Assembly: GCA_018814405.1 (NCBI GenBank)
Contig: JAHIZO010000005.1
Location: 1-64,000, forward strand
Source: Gammaproteobacteria bacterium
Lineage (GTDB): Bacteria > Pseudomonadota > Gammaproteobacteria > Burkholderiales > Gallionellaceae
Direction: 5' to 3'
DNA length: 64,000 nt
Within the stretch, counting starts at the first letter, position 1; each line of letters opens with the position of its first letter. The notes below the pieces were generated by a model, which was given only the letters and a program-made list of their open reading frames with translations, searched no databases and was not told where the DNA came from. The position numbers and the translations under genes were made by a program. Positions 35,564 to 42,765 of this stretch are shown here, in pieces.

Positions 35564-36198
35564 CAGTCGCCGCTGGTGCCGCTGCGTTTGCGTGCCGGGC
35601 GGGGCTCTTCTTCCCACAGGCCACGCAACGTCTTCTCCACCAGTTTCACGGTATCGGGCGCTTCAAAGCTGATCATCGGGTCGATGATCCACTTGGCGTC
35701 TTCTTCGCTGAGGATCTGGCTGATGCAGTAGGCAAGGAAACGGTAGAAGCCGTAGTCTGGGCCGTTCTCGTCGTAGCCGAAATCGGCGTATTCACCGGCA
35801 CGCTGATTGAGCAGGTCGATGAATTGCTGTTTGCAGGCGGACTGTTCGGTTTCCAGCAATCGGCTGCGGTTCTCGGCGTAGGTCTCGCCCGTGCGATTGG
35901 CCAGATTGCCGGTGAAAATCAGCCGGTCTTCTTCGGATAGTTTCCGATAGGCAAGTCGATCCGCAACGAGGATGAGGAACACCAGATATTCGGCGAGGAA
36001 ATCCAGATACTGCGGCCCGGCCTCGATATTGAAATCGTCCTTGCGCGTGCGGCGCAGGGATGCATCGGCGATACGCCAGAGCGTGAAGGCGAGGGCGTCC
36101 GATATTTCTTGCGGCGAACGCGCCCGGCCATCCTTGAACCAGTTGCTCTTGATGCGGATCGCGACGTGGGCTTTATCCCTTGCGGATGAAGAACTCAT
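35563..36198 (-). CDS. Unknown 211-aa protein of the dsr-divergent operon
   Basis: I do not recognise this family. The soluble protein lacks a signal peptide and membrane segments and is rich in charged and aromatic residues, with a helical look (residues 10-170). It contains only two Cys, in SACKQQF and AYCISQ. Notable stretches are NIEAGPQYLDFLAEYLVFL and YDENGPDYGFYRFLAYC. The C-terminal tail is basic and disordered-looking (RPARKRSGTSGD). The start at 36198 (MSSSSARDK) overlaps the tandem TusA gene by 26 bases and the stop overlaps the dioxygenase start, so it is translated within the same operon. Confidence 0.7.
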   Translation of the reverse strand: MSSSSARDKAHVAIRIKSNWFKDGRARSPQEISDALAFTLWRIADASLRRTRKDDFNIEAGPQYLDFLAEYLVFLILVADRLAYRKLSEEDRLIFTGNLANRTGETYAENRSRLLETEQSACKQQFIDLLNQRAGEYADFGYDENGPDYGFYRFLAYCISQILSEEDAKWIIDPMISFEAPDTVKLVEKTLRGLWEEEPRPARKRSGTSGD

Positions 36199-36655
36199 GC
36201 ACACCTGCCGAAGTTTCAAGGGTTTCCAGCACAGTCATGCCGGTGCTGGCTGCCCAGCCTTCGATGTCCGATGCCACACCGGGACAATCGCTGATGAGCT
36301 TGAGCACTTCGTTCGTCTGCATGCCGTTCAGCAACTTCTTGGCTTCGACGATAGGGCCGGGGCAGACTGCGCCGCGGATATCCAGCGAGACGTGCGCATG
36401 CGGATGCTTCGCGCTCTTGCCACCTTTCTGGATGTGATAGCCGGTGCTGCCACCTTCTATCTTCTCGGTCTTGATGATCGAATTGCCGGTCAGTTCAGCC
36501 CAGGAAAATAGATCGTCCGGTGTGCCGGGGCAGTTGGAGATCAGCAGCAGTACTTGGCCGGGATTCAATTCGTCCACCATGCGCTTGGCACCGATCAGCG
36601 GCTTGGGGCAAGACAGCCCCTTCATATCCAGTACTACATGTACGTTGTCATCCAT
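36173..36655 (-). CDS. Tandem TusA-domain sulfur carrier protein
   Basis: A 160-aa protein made of two TusA/SirA-like domains in one chain: residues 5-78 with Cys16 in GLSCPKPL and residues 86-160 with Cys98 in GAVCPGPI. Each half also has the second conserved CPG, SNCPGTPDDL (Cys42) and SDCPGVASDI (Cys124). TusA proteins carry sulfane sulfur as a persulfide on the CPxP cysteine and feed DsrEFH. A fused pair could hold two sulfur atoms or relay one internally. The start at 36655 (MDDNVHV) follows a long purine-rich ribosome binding site (AAGGAGAGCAAGGAA). It lies 13 bases after the DsrC-like gene. Confidence 0.9.
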   Translation of the reverse strand: MDDNVHVVLDMKGLSCPKPLIGAKRMVDELNPGQVLLLISNCPGTPDDLFSWAELTGNSIIKTEKIEGGSTGYHIQKGGKSAKHPHAHVSLDIRGAVCPGPIVEAKKLLNGMQTNEVLKLISDCPGVASDIEGWAASTGMTVLETLETSAGVHEFFIRKG

Positions 36656-36668
36656 TTCCTTGCTCTCC

Positions 36669-36998
36669 TTAGTATCCGCCCTTGCCATATGGCTGGGGCA
36701 GTCCTGCGATCTTGGCGGCTTGTTTGGCCGGGCCTGTCGGGAACAGATCATACAGCGCCTTGCTGTCTGCATCTGCCCAGAACTCGTTCACGCCTTTTAG
36801 CATGTTGCGGAAGTTCGGGGTGTGACCTTCTTCGCGATATTGATCGCGCATGTAGTTGATGATCTCCCAGTGTTTGGGGGTCAACTCGATCTGTTCGGCA
36901 GCAGCGATCACACCGACTACTTCTTCGCTGTAATCCGGCTCCAACAGAAAGCCATCGTCATCGGTCGCAAGTTCATTTCCAGCTACTACGTATCCCAT
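36669..36998 (-). CDS. DsrC/TusE-family protein lacking both redox cysteines
   Basis: The 109-aa protein is clearly DsrC-like along its length: DDDGFLLEPDYSEEV, LTPKHWEIINYMRDQY and the C-terminal arm FPTGPAKQAAKIAGLPQP. The two arm cysteines that carry trisulfide chemistry in DsrC are replaced: Ala95 in place of the first Cys (QAAKIAG) and Lys106 in place of the penultimate one (YGKGGY). It cannot do DsrC or TusE sulfur transfer. Cys-less DsrC homologues in sulfur oxidisers have been proposed to be regulatory (RspA). The start at 36998 has AGGAGG 5 bases upstream. The authentic dsrC is at 41.7 kb. Confidence 0.92.
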   Translation of the reverse strand: MGYVVAGNELATDDDGFLLEPDYSEEVVGVIAAAEQIELTPKHWEIINYMRDQYREEGHTPNFRNMLKGVNEFWADADSKALYDLFPTGPAKQAAKIAGLPQPYGKGGY

Positions 36999-37031
36999 CA
37001 TTACCTCCTGTTGAGTCAAAGTTATTGAATG

Positions 37032-37619
37032 TCATTCCAGACCGGATATGACCTTGTGCGGCACAAAGATGCCGCAACCCAGATTGCGCCCGCTACCCAT
37101 GCCGGCGTATTGGATGCGTAAGGAATCTTCAGGTGTCAGATCGTGCATCACCAGACTGAAGCCGCTGAGGGCTTGCTGATCAGTATTCAAGCTGTGATGC
37201 CTGCCGCAAATCAGTTTGCTGCGCACTTCCAGTGCTGCCAGTGCGGCATCCACCATCGCCATGAATTCGATCTCGTCGCTAGGCCCGGCCACCAGATGTG
37301 CATGCAGGGTGGAGTAGGGTTGTATCTCGCGTATCTTGCCTTTTCCTAGTTGCAGGGTATCGCTACCTATTTGCAACGCCTGTTCGGAGAGCGACATCGC
37401 CACATCTTGTAATGCCAGCGGCAAGCGCAGTACCAGCTTGCTGCGTTTGGGGAGTAACAGCTCTCCGTTGTTGTTGGGGCCGCGCAGAGGGATCACGCCC
37501 ACATCTTCACTGGCGGCCAATGCAGGGGCGATGCGCAGCAAGGCATCCCACAGTTTGTGCGGGTAGTCGGCGGGGATGCTTTCGCCGTGCAGGTCGAAGC
37601 TGATCTCTATCGCGCTCAT
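37032..37619 (-). CDS. Cas6/Cmx6-like RNA-endonuclease-family protein without a CRISPR locus
   Basis: The 195-aa protein matches, from my memory of the family, the pattern of the type I-MYXAN Cas6/Cmx6 group: FDLHGESIPADY near the N terminus, GVIPLRG, LVLRLPL, STLHAHLV in the middle, GFSLVMHDLTPEDSLRIQ and the Gly-rich C-terminal loop GMGSGRNLGCGIFVPHK. In Cas6 proteins the Gly-rich loop helps bind crRNA. No repeat array or other cas gene exists here, so a crRNA-processing role is unlikely and a non-CRISPR RNA role must be considered. It is second in the operon divergent from dsrA, overlapping the 71-aa gene (ATGA). The start MSAIEIS at 37619 is chosen over an upstream codon lying inside that gene. 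Confidence 0.75.
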   Translation of the reverse strand: MSAIEISFDLHGESIPADYPHKLWDALLRIAPALAASEDVGVIPLRGPNNNGELLLPKRSKLVLRLPLALQDVAMSLSEQALQIGSDTLQLGKGKIREIQPYSTLHAHLVAGPSDEIEFMAMVDAALAALEVRSKLICGRHHSLNTDQQALSGFSLVMHDLTPEDSLRIQYAGMGSGRNLGCGIFVPHKVISGLE

Positions 37620-37831
37620 GCCTGTTTCTGGGAATCTGCCCAGTCCTGCATGGCGGTCGCCCATTTGCTGGCGGTGGCAGGATCGATATCAAAGATGGTA
37701 AAACGCTTGCCTTCACGGATGCGCACGCGCAGCATGTTCAAGCCGCCTTCTTCATGGTCTACATGCTGCAGTTCGATCTGCTGCTTGCCGATCGGGGCGG
37801 TGAACTGGTCGAGTGCATTGATATGTGCCAT
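37616..37831 (-). CDS. Small conserved protein, first gene of the dsr-divergent operon
   Basis: A 71-aa soluble protein without Cys, starting MAHINALDQFTAPIGKQQIEL and containing the basic stretch MLRVRIREGKRFTIFDIDP. I believe it belongs to an uncharacterised family (possibly DUF6967) seen in sulfur bacteria, but this is from memory. The Arg/Lys-rich strand could bind nucleic acid or a partner protein. It overlaps the Cas6-like gene by 4 bases and begins about 280 bases from dsrA in the opposite direction. Confidence 0.7.
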   Translation of the reverse strand: MAHINALDQFTAPIGKQQIELQHVDHEEGGLNMLRVRIREGKRFTIFDIDPATASKWATAMQDWADSQKQA

Positions 37832-38111
37832 GGCTATCCTATGTGGGTTTCCCGGTTGCCTTAGTCAATGGGTCGGGTAATGCGGCAAGTCTATCCGCAA
37901 TGCCCCCTGCATTGGAATACTACCGGGGAAGGTAAAAGCACCCCCCATTAGAGTTACCTAACATACCCGCTCAGGGTGATGGTCGGCATGGTGACACCCT
38001 CGTAATATGCTCAACCATTAGAAACCGGGACGAAGAGCCCGGACGAAATCAAACCAACCCTGCCGAGCACTGCATAAGCCAGAGGCACAGCAAATCGAAA
38101 GGAAAGACATT
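37832..38111. promoter_or_regulatory. Divergent control region between the accessory operon and dsrA
   Basis: The 280-base gap must hold promoters for both directions. A -10-like TAATAT lies at 38003-38008 on the + strand with no good -35, as expected for an activator-dependent dsr promoter. A hairpin CCGGG/CCCGG (38025-38042) would be at the 5' end of the dsr leader. Other short symmetries include TACC-N6-GGTA near 37921. RBS GGAAAGA precedes dsrA. No FNR box is present. Confidence 0.45.
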
Positions 38112-39407
38112 ATGGCCAAGAAGATGCATGACACGCCCAACCTTGATCAATTGGAGTCCGGCCCTTGGCCTAGCTTCGTCACTGGCCTGAAGGATCTGGC
38201 CAAGGACAAGGACTATGTAGTTGACCTGCTGGGTCAGCTGGAAGAGTCCTACCAGACCAAGAAGGGCTACTGGAAGGGCGGTACAGTCGGTGTGTTCGGT
38301 TATGGTGGCGGTGTGATCCCGCGCTTCACCGAGCTGAAGAACGCAGACGGTACCCCCAAGTTCCCGGACGCAGCTGAATTCCACACCCTGCGCATCATGC
38401 CGCCTCCCGGCATGCACTACGATACGGATACCCTGCGTAAGTTCTGTGACATCTGGGAAGAGCATGGTTCCGGCCTGATCGCTTTCCACGGGCAGTCTGG
38501 TGACATCATGTTCCAGGGCGCGACTACAGAGAACGTGCAAAAGTCCTTCGACGAGATCAACGAGATGGGCTTCGACCTCGGTGGTGCCGGTCCTGCAGTG
38601 CGTACTTCCATGTCTTGTGTGGGTGCGGCACGTTGCGAACAGTCCTGCTACAACGAAGCACAAGCGCACCGCGCCGTGCTGAATACCTTCCTCGACGATA
38701 TCCACCGTCCTTCTCTGCCTTACAAGCTCAAGTTCAAGTTCTCCGGTTGCCCTAACGATTGTATGAACGCGATCCAGCGCTCAGACATCGCCGTGATCGG
38801 CACTTGGCGCGACAACATCCGTACCGACGAAGAGCTGGCCAAGAAGTGGTTCGCCAAGCACGGCATGGACGAGTTGGTGAACGACGTCGTGGCACGTTGC
38901 CCGACCAAGGCTTTCCAAGTCAAAGAGCTTTCCAAGATCAAGGCTGGCGAGCACACCTCTACTGTGGCAGTGAACGACACCCACGGCATCGAGATCAGCA
39001 ACCAGGACTGTGTGCGCTGCATGCACTGCGTGAACGTCATGACCGGCGCTTTGGCTCCGGGTAAGGACAAGGGCGCGACCGTGCTGGTCGGCGGTAAGAG
39101 CCACCTGAAGATCGGCGGCCTGATGGGCACCGTGGTGTTCCCGTTCATCAAGCTGGATACAGAAGAAGAAGTGGCCAGCCTGGTCGACTATGCAGAACGT
39201 CACATCGACTTTTTCGCAGAGAACGCGCTGGAGCATGAACGTTCCGGCGAGATGATCGAGCGTATCGGTTTGGCCAATTATCTCGATGCAATGGAGATCG
39301 AAGTCGATCCGGCCATGGTCAATTCGCCACGTATGAACCCCTACGTCCGTACCGACGGCTGGGAAGACGAAGTCGCCAAGATCAACGCCAAGAAACAAGC
39401 AGCCTGA
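38112..39407 (+). CDS. dsrA: Reverse-type dissimilatory sulfite reductase, alpha subunit
   Basis: Cytoplasmic enzyme working with DsrB; in sulfur oxidisers it oxidises the sulfane sulfur carried by DsrC to sulfite. The 431-aa protein has the siroheme-[4Fe-4S] cysteines in CVGAARCEQSC (near residue 170) and SGCPNDC (near 212), and an inserted ferredoxin domain with CVRCMHC (near 300). The presence of dsrEFH and dsrL in the operon marks the oxidative type. It opens the dsrABEFHCMKLJOPN cluster. Confidence 0.97.
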   Translation: MAKKMHDTPNLDQLESGPWPSFVTGLKDLAKDKDYVVDLLGQLEESYQTKKGYWKGGTVGVFGYGGGVIPRFTELKNADGTPKFPDAAEFHTLRIMPPPGMHYDTDTLRKFCDIWEEHGSGLIAFHGQSGDIMFQGATTENVQKSFDEINEMGFDLGGAGPAVRTSMSCVGAARCEQSCYNEAQAHRAVLNTFLDDIHRPSLPYKLKFKFSGCPNDCMNAIQRSDIAVIGTWRDNIRTDEELAKKWFAKHGMDELVNDVVARCPTKAFQVKELSKIKAGEHTSTVAVNDTHGIEISNQDCVRCMHCVNVMTGALAPGKDKGATVLVGGKSHLKIGGLMGTVVFPFIKLDTEEEVASLVDYAERHIDFFAENALEHERSGEMIERIGLANYLDAMEIEVDPAMVNSPRMNPYVRTDGWEDEVAKINAKKQAA

Positions 39408-39418
39408 GGAGATAGAAG

Positions 39419-40513
39419 ATGAATCAAGCCGTCCAAGCCGCACCCGCAGCAAAGCGCAAGCCGAAGGAAACAGGTGTACCGGAAAATACCAAGTACCTGC
39501 ACCCGACGCTGCTGAAGAACTATGGCAACTGGCGTTATCACGACCGTCCGCGTCCGGGCGTGCTGCATCATGTGGCACACAGCGGCGACGAAGTATGGTC
39601 TGTGCGTGCCGGCACCCAGCGTCAGATGGACGTTCATACCATCCGTAAGCTGTGCGACATCGGCGACAACTTCGCCGAAGGTCGCGTGCGCTTCACCATC
39701 CGTTCCAACATCGAGTACATCGTCACTGATGAAAAGAAGGTTGCGCCGCTGATTGCCGAGCTGGAAAAGAACGGCTTCCCAGTCGGTGGTACGGGTAACT
39801 CGATCACTATGATCGCCCACACCCAAGGCTGGTTGCACTGCGACATCCCCGGCACCGACGCTTCCGGCGTGGTGAAAGCGCTGATGGACGAACTGTATGA
39901 CGAGTTCCGTCGCGAAGAGATGCCTAACCGTGTGCACCTGTCCACTTCTTGCTGCGAGATCAACTGCGGTGGACAGGCCGACTTGGCTGTCATCGTGCAA
40001 CACACCAAGCCGCCCGTGATCAACCATGATCTGGTCGCCAACGTGTGCGAGCGTCCGACAGTGGTTGCGCGTTGCCCGGTTGCGGCGATCCGTCCAGCCA
40101 TGGTCAACGGCAAGCCTTCGCTGGAGATCGACGAATCCAAGTGTATGTGCTGCGGTGCTTGCTACCCCCCATGCCCGCCGATGCAGATCAACGATCCGGA
40201 ATTCTCCAAGCTGGCCATCTGGGTCGGTGGTAAGAACTCCAACGCACGCGGCAAGCCGACCTTCATGAAGATGGTTGCTGCGGGTTTGCCGAACAATCCG
40301 CCACGCTGGCCTGAAGTCGGCGCTGTGGTGAAGAACATCCTCACCGTGTACAAGGATGATGCGCGTCCTTGGGAGCGTCTTGCTGACTGGATCGATCGTA
40401 TCGGCTGGCCTCGTTTCTTCGAGAAGACCGGTCTGCCGTTCACCAAGTACCTGATCGACGACTGGCGCGGTTCGCGTTACAACTTGAACGCTTCGGCACA
40501 TATCCGTTTCTAA
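39419..40513 (+). CDS. dsrB: Reverse-type dissimilatory sulfite reductase, beta subunit
   Basis: Partner of DsrA in the alpha2beta2 enzyme, binding the catalytic siro(heme)amide. The 364-aa protein has the cofactor-site motif TSCCEINCGGQADLA (near residue 175) and a ferredoxin domain with CMCCGACYPPCPPM (near 240). The C terminus (LIDDWRGSRYNLNASAHIRF) is typical. It follows dsrA by 11 bases with GGAG in front of its ATG. Confidence 0.97.
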   Translation: MNQAVQAAPAAKRKPKETGVPENTKYLHPTLLKNYGNWRYHDRPRPGVLHHVAHSGDEVWSVRAGTQRQMDVHTIRKLCDIGDNFAEGRVRFTIRSNIEYIVTDEKKVAPLIAELEKNGFPVGGTGNSITMIAHTQGWLHCDIPGTDASGVVKALMDELYDEFRREEMPNRVHLSTSCCEINCGGQADLAVIVQHTKPPVINHDLVANVCERPTVVARCPVAAIRPAMVNGKPSLEIDESKCMCCGACYPPCPPMQINDPEFSKLAIWVGGKNSNARGKPTFMKMVAAGLPNNPPRWPEVGAVVKNILTVYKDDARPWERLADWIDRIGWPRFFEKTGLPFTKYLIDDWRGSRYNLNASAHIRF

Positions 40514-40526
40514 GCGAGGTGACTGA

Positions 40527-40886
40527 ATGAAGTTTGGCATCGTAGTCAACGAGGGGCCGTACCAGCATCAGGCGAGCGATTCTGCTTACCTGTTCGCCAA
40601 AGCGGCCATCGAGTCCGGGCATGAAGTGTGGCGCGTGTTCTTCTATCACGACGGCGTGAACAACGCCTCGCGCCTGACCGAGCCGCCACAGGATGACCGT
40701 AACATCGTCAACCGCTGGACCAAACTGGCGGAAGATCACAAGGTCGACCTCGTGGTGTGTGTGGCGGCAGCATTGCGTCGCGGCATCAAGGAAGAGAATC
40801 TGGCGCAGGGTTTCCGTATTTCGGGTCTGGGTCAACTGGTCGAGTCCGGCATCAAGTGCGACCGTCTGGTCACCTTCGGCGATTGA
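40527..40886 (+). CDS. dsrE: Sulfurtransferase complex subunit DsrE (TusD-like)
   Basis: Cytoplasmic subunit of the DsrE2F2H2 hexamer that receives sulfur from TusA and passes it to DsrC. The 119-aa protein has the active Cys78 in DLVVCVAAALRRG, the same position as the catalytic Cys of Allochromatium DsrE. The presence of dsrEFH beside dsrAB is diagnostic for sulfur oxidation. It follows dsrB by 13 bases with GAGGTGA as ribosome binding site. Confidence 0.96.
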   Translation: MKFGIVVNEGPYQHQASDSAYLFAKAAIESGHEVWRVFFYHDGVNNASRLTEPPQDDRNIVNRWTKLAEDHKVDLVVCVAAALRRGIKEENLAQGFRISGLGQLVESGIKCDRLVTFGD

Positions 40887-40896
40887 GGAGAGCGAT

Positions 40897-41262
40897 ATGA
40901 GTGATAACAAGAAATTCATGTTCGTGAACCGCAAGGCGCCTTACGGCACGATCTACGCGCTGGAATCGTTGGAAGTGGTGCTCATCACTGCGGCCTTCGA
41001 TCAGGATGTCTCGCTGGCTTTCCTCGACGACGGTGTCTACCAGTTGAAGAAGGGTATGCAGACCAAAGGTATCGAGACCAAGAACTTCTCGCCTACCTAC
41101 CGTGCGCTGGAAGATTACGACGTCGAGAAGTTGTATGTCGAAAAGGAAGCGATGGAAGCACGCGGCCTGAGCGAAGACGACTTCATCGTCGGTGTCACCG
41201 TACTTGGCCGTGCCGAGATGGGCAAACTGATGGACGAGCAAGACGTCGTCCTGAGTTTCTAA
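40897..41262 (+). CDS. dsrF: Sulfurtransferase complex subunit DsrF (TusC-like)
   Basis: The 121-aa protein is the Cys-poor structural subunit of the DsrEFH hexamer. Signatures are MFVNRKAPYGTIYALESLEVVL and DQDVSLAFLDDGVYQL. I see no Cys at all, in line with its non-catalytic role. The start at 40897 is set by GAGGAG 6 bases upstream and by the family N terminus. The frame runs further upstream through dsrE without a plausible start signal. Confidence 0.96.
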   Translation: MSDNKKFMFVNRKAPYGTIYALESLEVVLITAAFDQDVSLAFLDDGVYQLKKGMQTKGIETKNFSPTYRALEDYDVEKLYVEKEAMEARGLSEDDFIVGVTVLGRAEMGKLMDEQDVVLSF

Positions 41263-41272
41263 GGGGAAGAAC

Positions 41273-41572
41273 ATGCTACATATCGTGAACAAATCCCCGT
41301 TGACCAGCGGCACGCTGGAGAGCTGCCTGAACACCATGGTCGACGGCGGCGATGTCCTGTTGATCGAAGACGCGGTGTACGCCGCGACTGCCGGTAACGC
41401 TTTCGAATCCAAACTGACCGCAGCCATGGGTCGTTGCAAAGTGCATGTGCTGATGCCTGATCTTGAGGCACGCGGACTGGGCGACCGTCTCATGGCAGGT
41501 GTGGCATCGGTCGACTATGCAGGATTCGTCGGGCTGACGGTCAACAACAAGAATTGCCAATCCTGGCTGTAA
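41273..41572 (+). CDS. dsrH: Sulfurtransferase complex subunit DsrH (TusB-like)
   Basis: The 99-aa third subunit of DsrEFH. It starts MLHIVNKSPL and has Cys18 in TLESCLNTM, close to the conserved Cys of DsrH proteins. VLLIEDAVYAAT is the usual core strand. It lies 10 bases after dsrF and is followed by the longest gap of the cluster (104 bases) before dsrC. Confidence 0.95.
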   Translation: MLHIVNKSPLTSGTLESCLNTMVDGGDVLLIEDAVYAATAGNAFESKLTAAMGRCKVHVLMPDLEARGLGDRLMAGVASVDYAGFVGLTVNNKNCQSWL

Positions 41573-41600
41573 CAAGAATCGCGTTGCGATACGGTTCGTA

Positions 41601-41621
41601 GCTTCTCCCACATGGGGAAGC
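41601..41621 (+). other. Hairpin between dsrH and dsrC
   Basis: GCTTC-T-CCC and GGG-GAAGC with loop ACAT form a small stem in the 104-base dsrH-dsrC gap. It may mark an RNA processing site or the 5' end of a separate dsrC transcript; DsrC is usually needed in excess over DsrAB. No T run follows. Confidence 0.4.
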
Positions 41622-41676
41622 GCGAAATGAGGGAAGAGTAGTCAGCAGCAAACATTATTCATTGAAGGAGATACAC

Positions 41677-42012
41677 ATGGCTAACATCGAAGTCGGCGGC
41701 AAGAGCTACGAAACAGACGAAGAAGGATATTTGGTCAATCTGGGTGAGTGGAATGCAGAAGTTGCTGACTACATCGCCAAGACCGAAAGCATCGAGATGA
41801 CAGACCAGCACTGGGAAGTGATCAACTTCCTGCGCGAATATTTCGACGAATATCAGATCGCACCCGCAGTGCGCGTACTGACCAAAGCGATCGGCAAGAA
41901 GCTGGGCGCAGAGAAGGGCAACAGCGAATACCTGTATGGTCTGTTCCCATATGGTCCGGGTAAGCAGGCGTGCAAGATCGCCGGTCTGCCCAAGCCAACC
42001 GGCTGCGTTTGA
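41677..42012 (+). CDS. dsrC: Sulfur carrier protein DsrC
   Basis: Small cytoplasmic protein that carries sulfane sulfur between DsrEFH, DsrAB and DsrMK. The 111-aa protein has both arm cysteines: Cys99 in GKQACKIAGLP and the penultimate Cys110 in PTGCV, so it is a true DsrC rather than TusE. Start ATG 41677 has AAGGAG 6 bases upstream; an earlier in-frame codon adds five foreign residues. Contrast with the Cys-less homologue at 36.7 kb. Confidence 0.97.
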   Translation: MANIEVGGKSYETDEEGYLVNLGEWNAEVADYIAKTESIEMTDQHWEVINFLREYFDEYQIAPAVRVLTKAIGKKLGAEKGNSEYLYGLFPYGPGKQACKIAGLPKPTGCV

Positions 42013-42038
42013 TCTGAATACGGCAGGGTGACCACACG

Positions 42039-42764
42039 ATGAGCGTAATCTTCGCAATCCTGTTCTATCTCGCGACTTTGGTGTTCGTCGTGGGGTTGCT
42101 CTCCCGCATCAGTCTTTATGCGCGCACACCTGCGCCGCTGAAGATACCGACGACGCCTGCACCGACCACCAAAACTGGTGTGGTCTTCCGCTTGACGCGT
42201 GAAGTGGTGTTCTTCGAAAGTTTGTTCAAAGCCAATCTGTGGACATGGGCCATGGGCTGGTTGTTCCATGCCAGCCTATTGCTGGTCACCCTGCGCCATC
42301 TGCGCTATTTCACCGATCCCGTCTGGGGTTGGATCGCATTCATCCAGCCGTTCGGCGTCTATGCTGGTATCACCATGCTGCTGGGCCTGTGCGGGCTGTG
42401 GGTACGCCGCCTGTTCGTCGAGCGCATCCGTTATATCTCCACACCTTCCGATCATCTGTGGCTGGTGCTGCTGATCATCATCGCCATCTCTGGTTTGATG
42501 ATGCAATTCGTTTCACACACCGATGTGGTCGCGGTGAAGTCCTATTTCCTCGGTCTGCTGCATTTCAGCATCGGCACCTTGCCGGCTGACGCGCCGCTGA
42601 TGCTGCATCTGTTCCTGGTTTTCGCACTCCTGGCACTCTTCCCTCTAAGCAAGTTGTTGCATGCGCCAGGAGTCTTTTTTTCACCCACCCGCAATCAGAC
42701 CGACGACTGCCGCGAGCATCGTCATCTGAGTGCCTGGGGCAGCAAGATGGAATCGGAGAACTAA
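42039..42764 (+). CDS. dsrM: DsrM, membrane cytochrome b subunit of DsrMKJOP
   Basis: The 241-aa inner-membrane protein resembles the NarI cytochrome b subunit, with about six hydrophobic segments and His residues in the helices (GWLFHASLLLVTLRH, MLHLFLVFALLALFPLSKLLH) likely to bind two b-type hemes. It links quinone to the cytoplasmic DsrK. Length matches DsrM of sulfur oxidisers. One base separates its stop from the dsrK start. Confidence 0.95.
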   Translation: MSVIFAILFYLATLVFVVGLLSRISLYARTPAPLKIPTTPAPTTKTGVVFRLTREVVFFESLFKANLWTWAMGWLFHASLLLVTLRHLRYFTDPVWGWIAFIQPFGVYAGITMLLGLCGLWVRRLFVERIRYISTPSDHLWLVLLIIIAISGLMMQFVSHTDVVAVKSYFLGLLHFSIGTLPADAPLMLHLFLVFALLALFPLSKLLHAPGVFFSPTRNQTDDCREHRHLSAWGSKMESEN

Positions 42765-42765
42765 G

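Noticed and set aside
34691-38111. CRISPR array or cas operon around the Cas6-like gene
   Set aside because: No direct repeats of 20-40 bases with spacers are visible in this region or the rest of the window, and no cas1, cas2, cas3 or Cascade genes occur.
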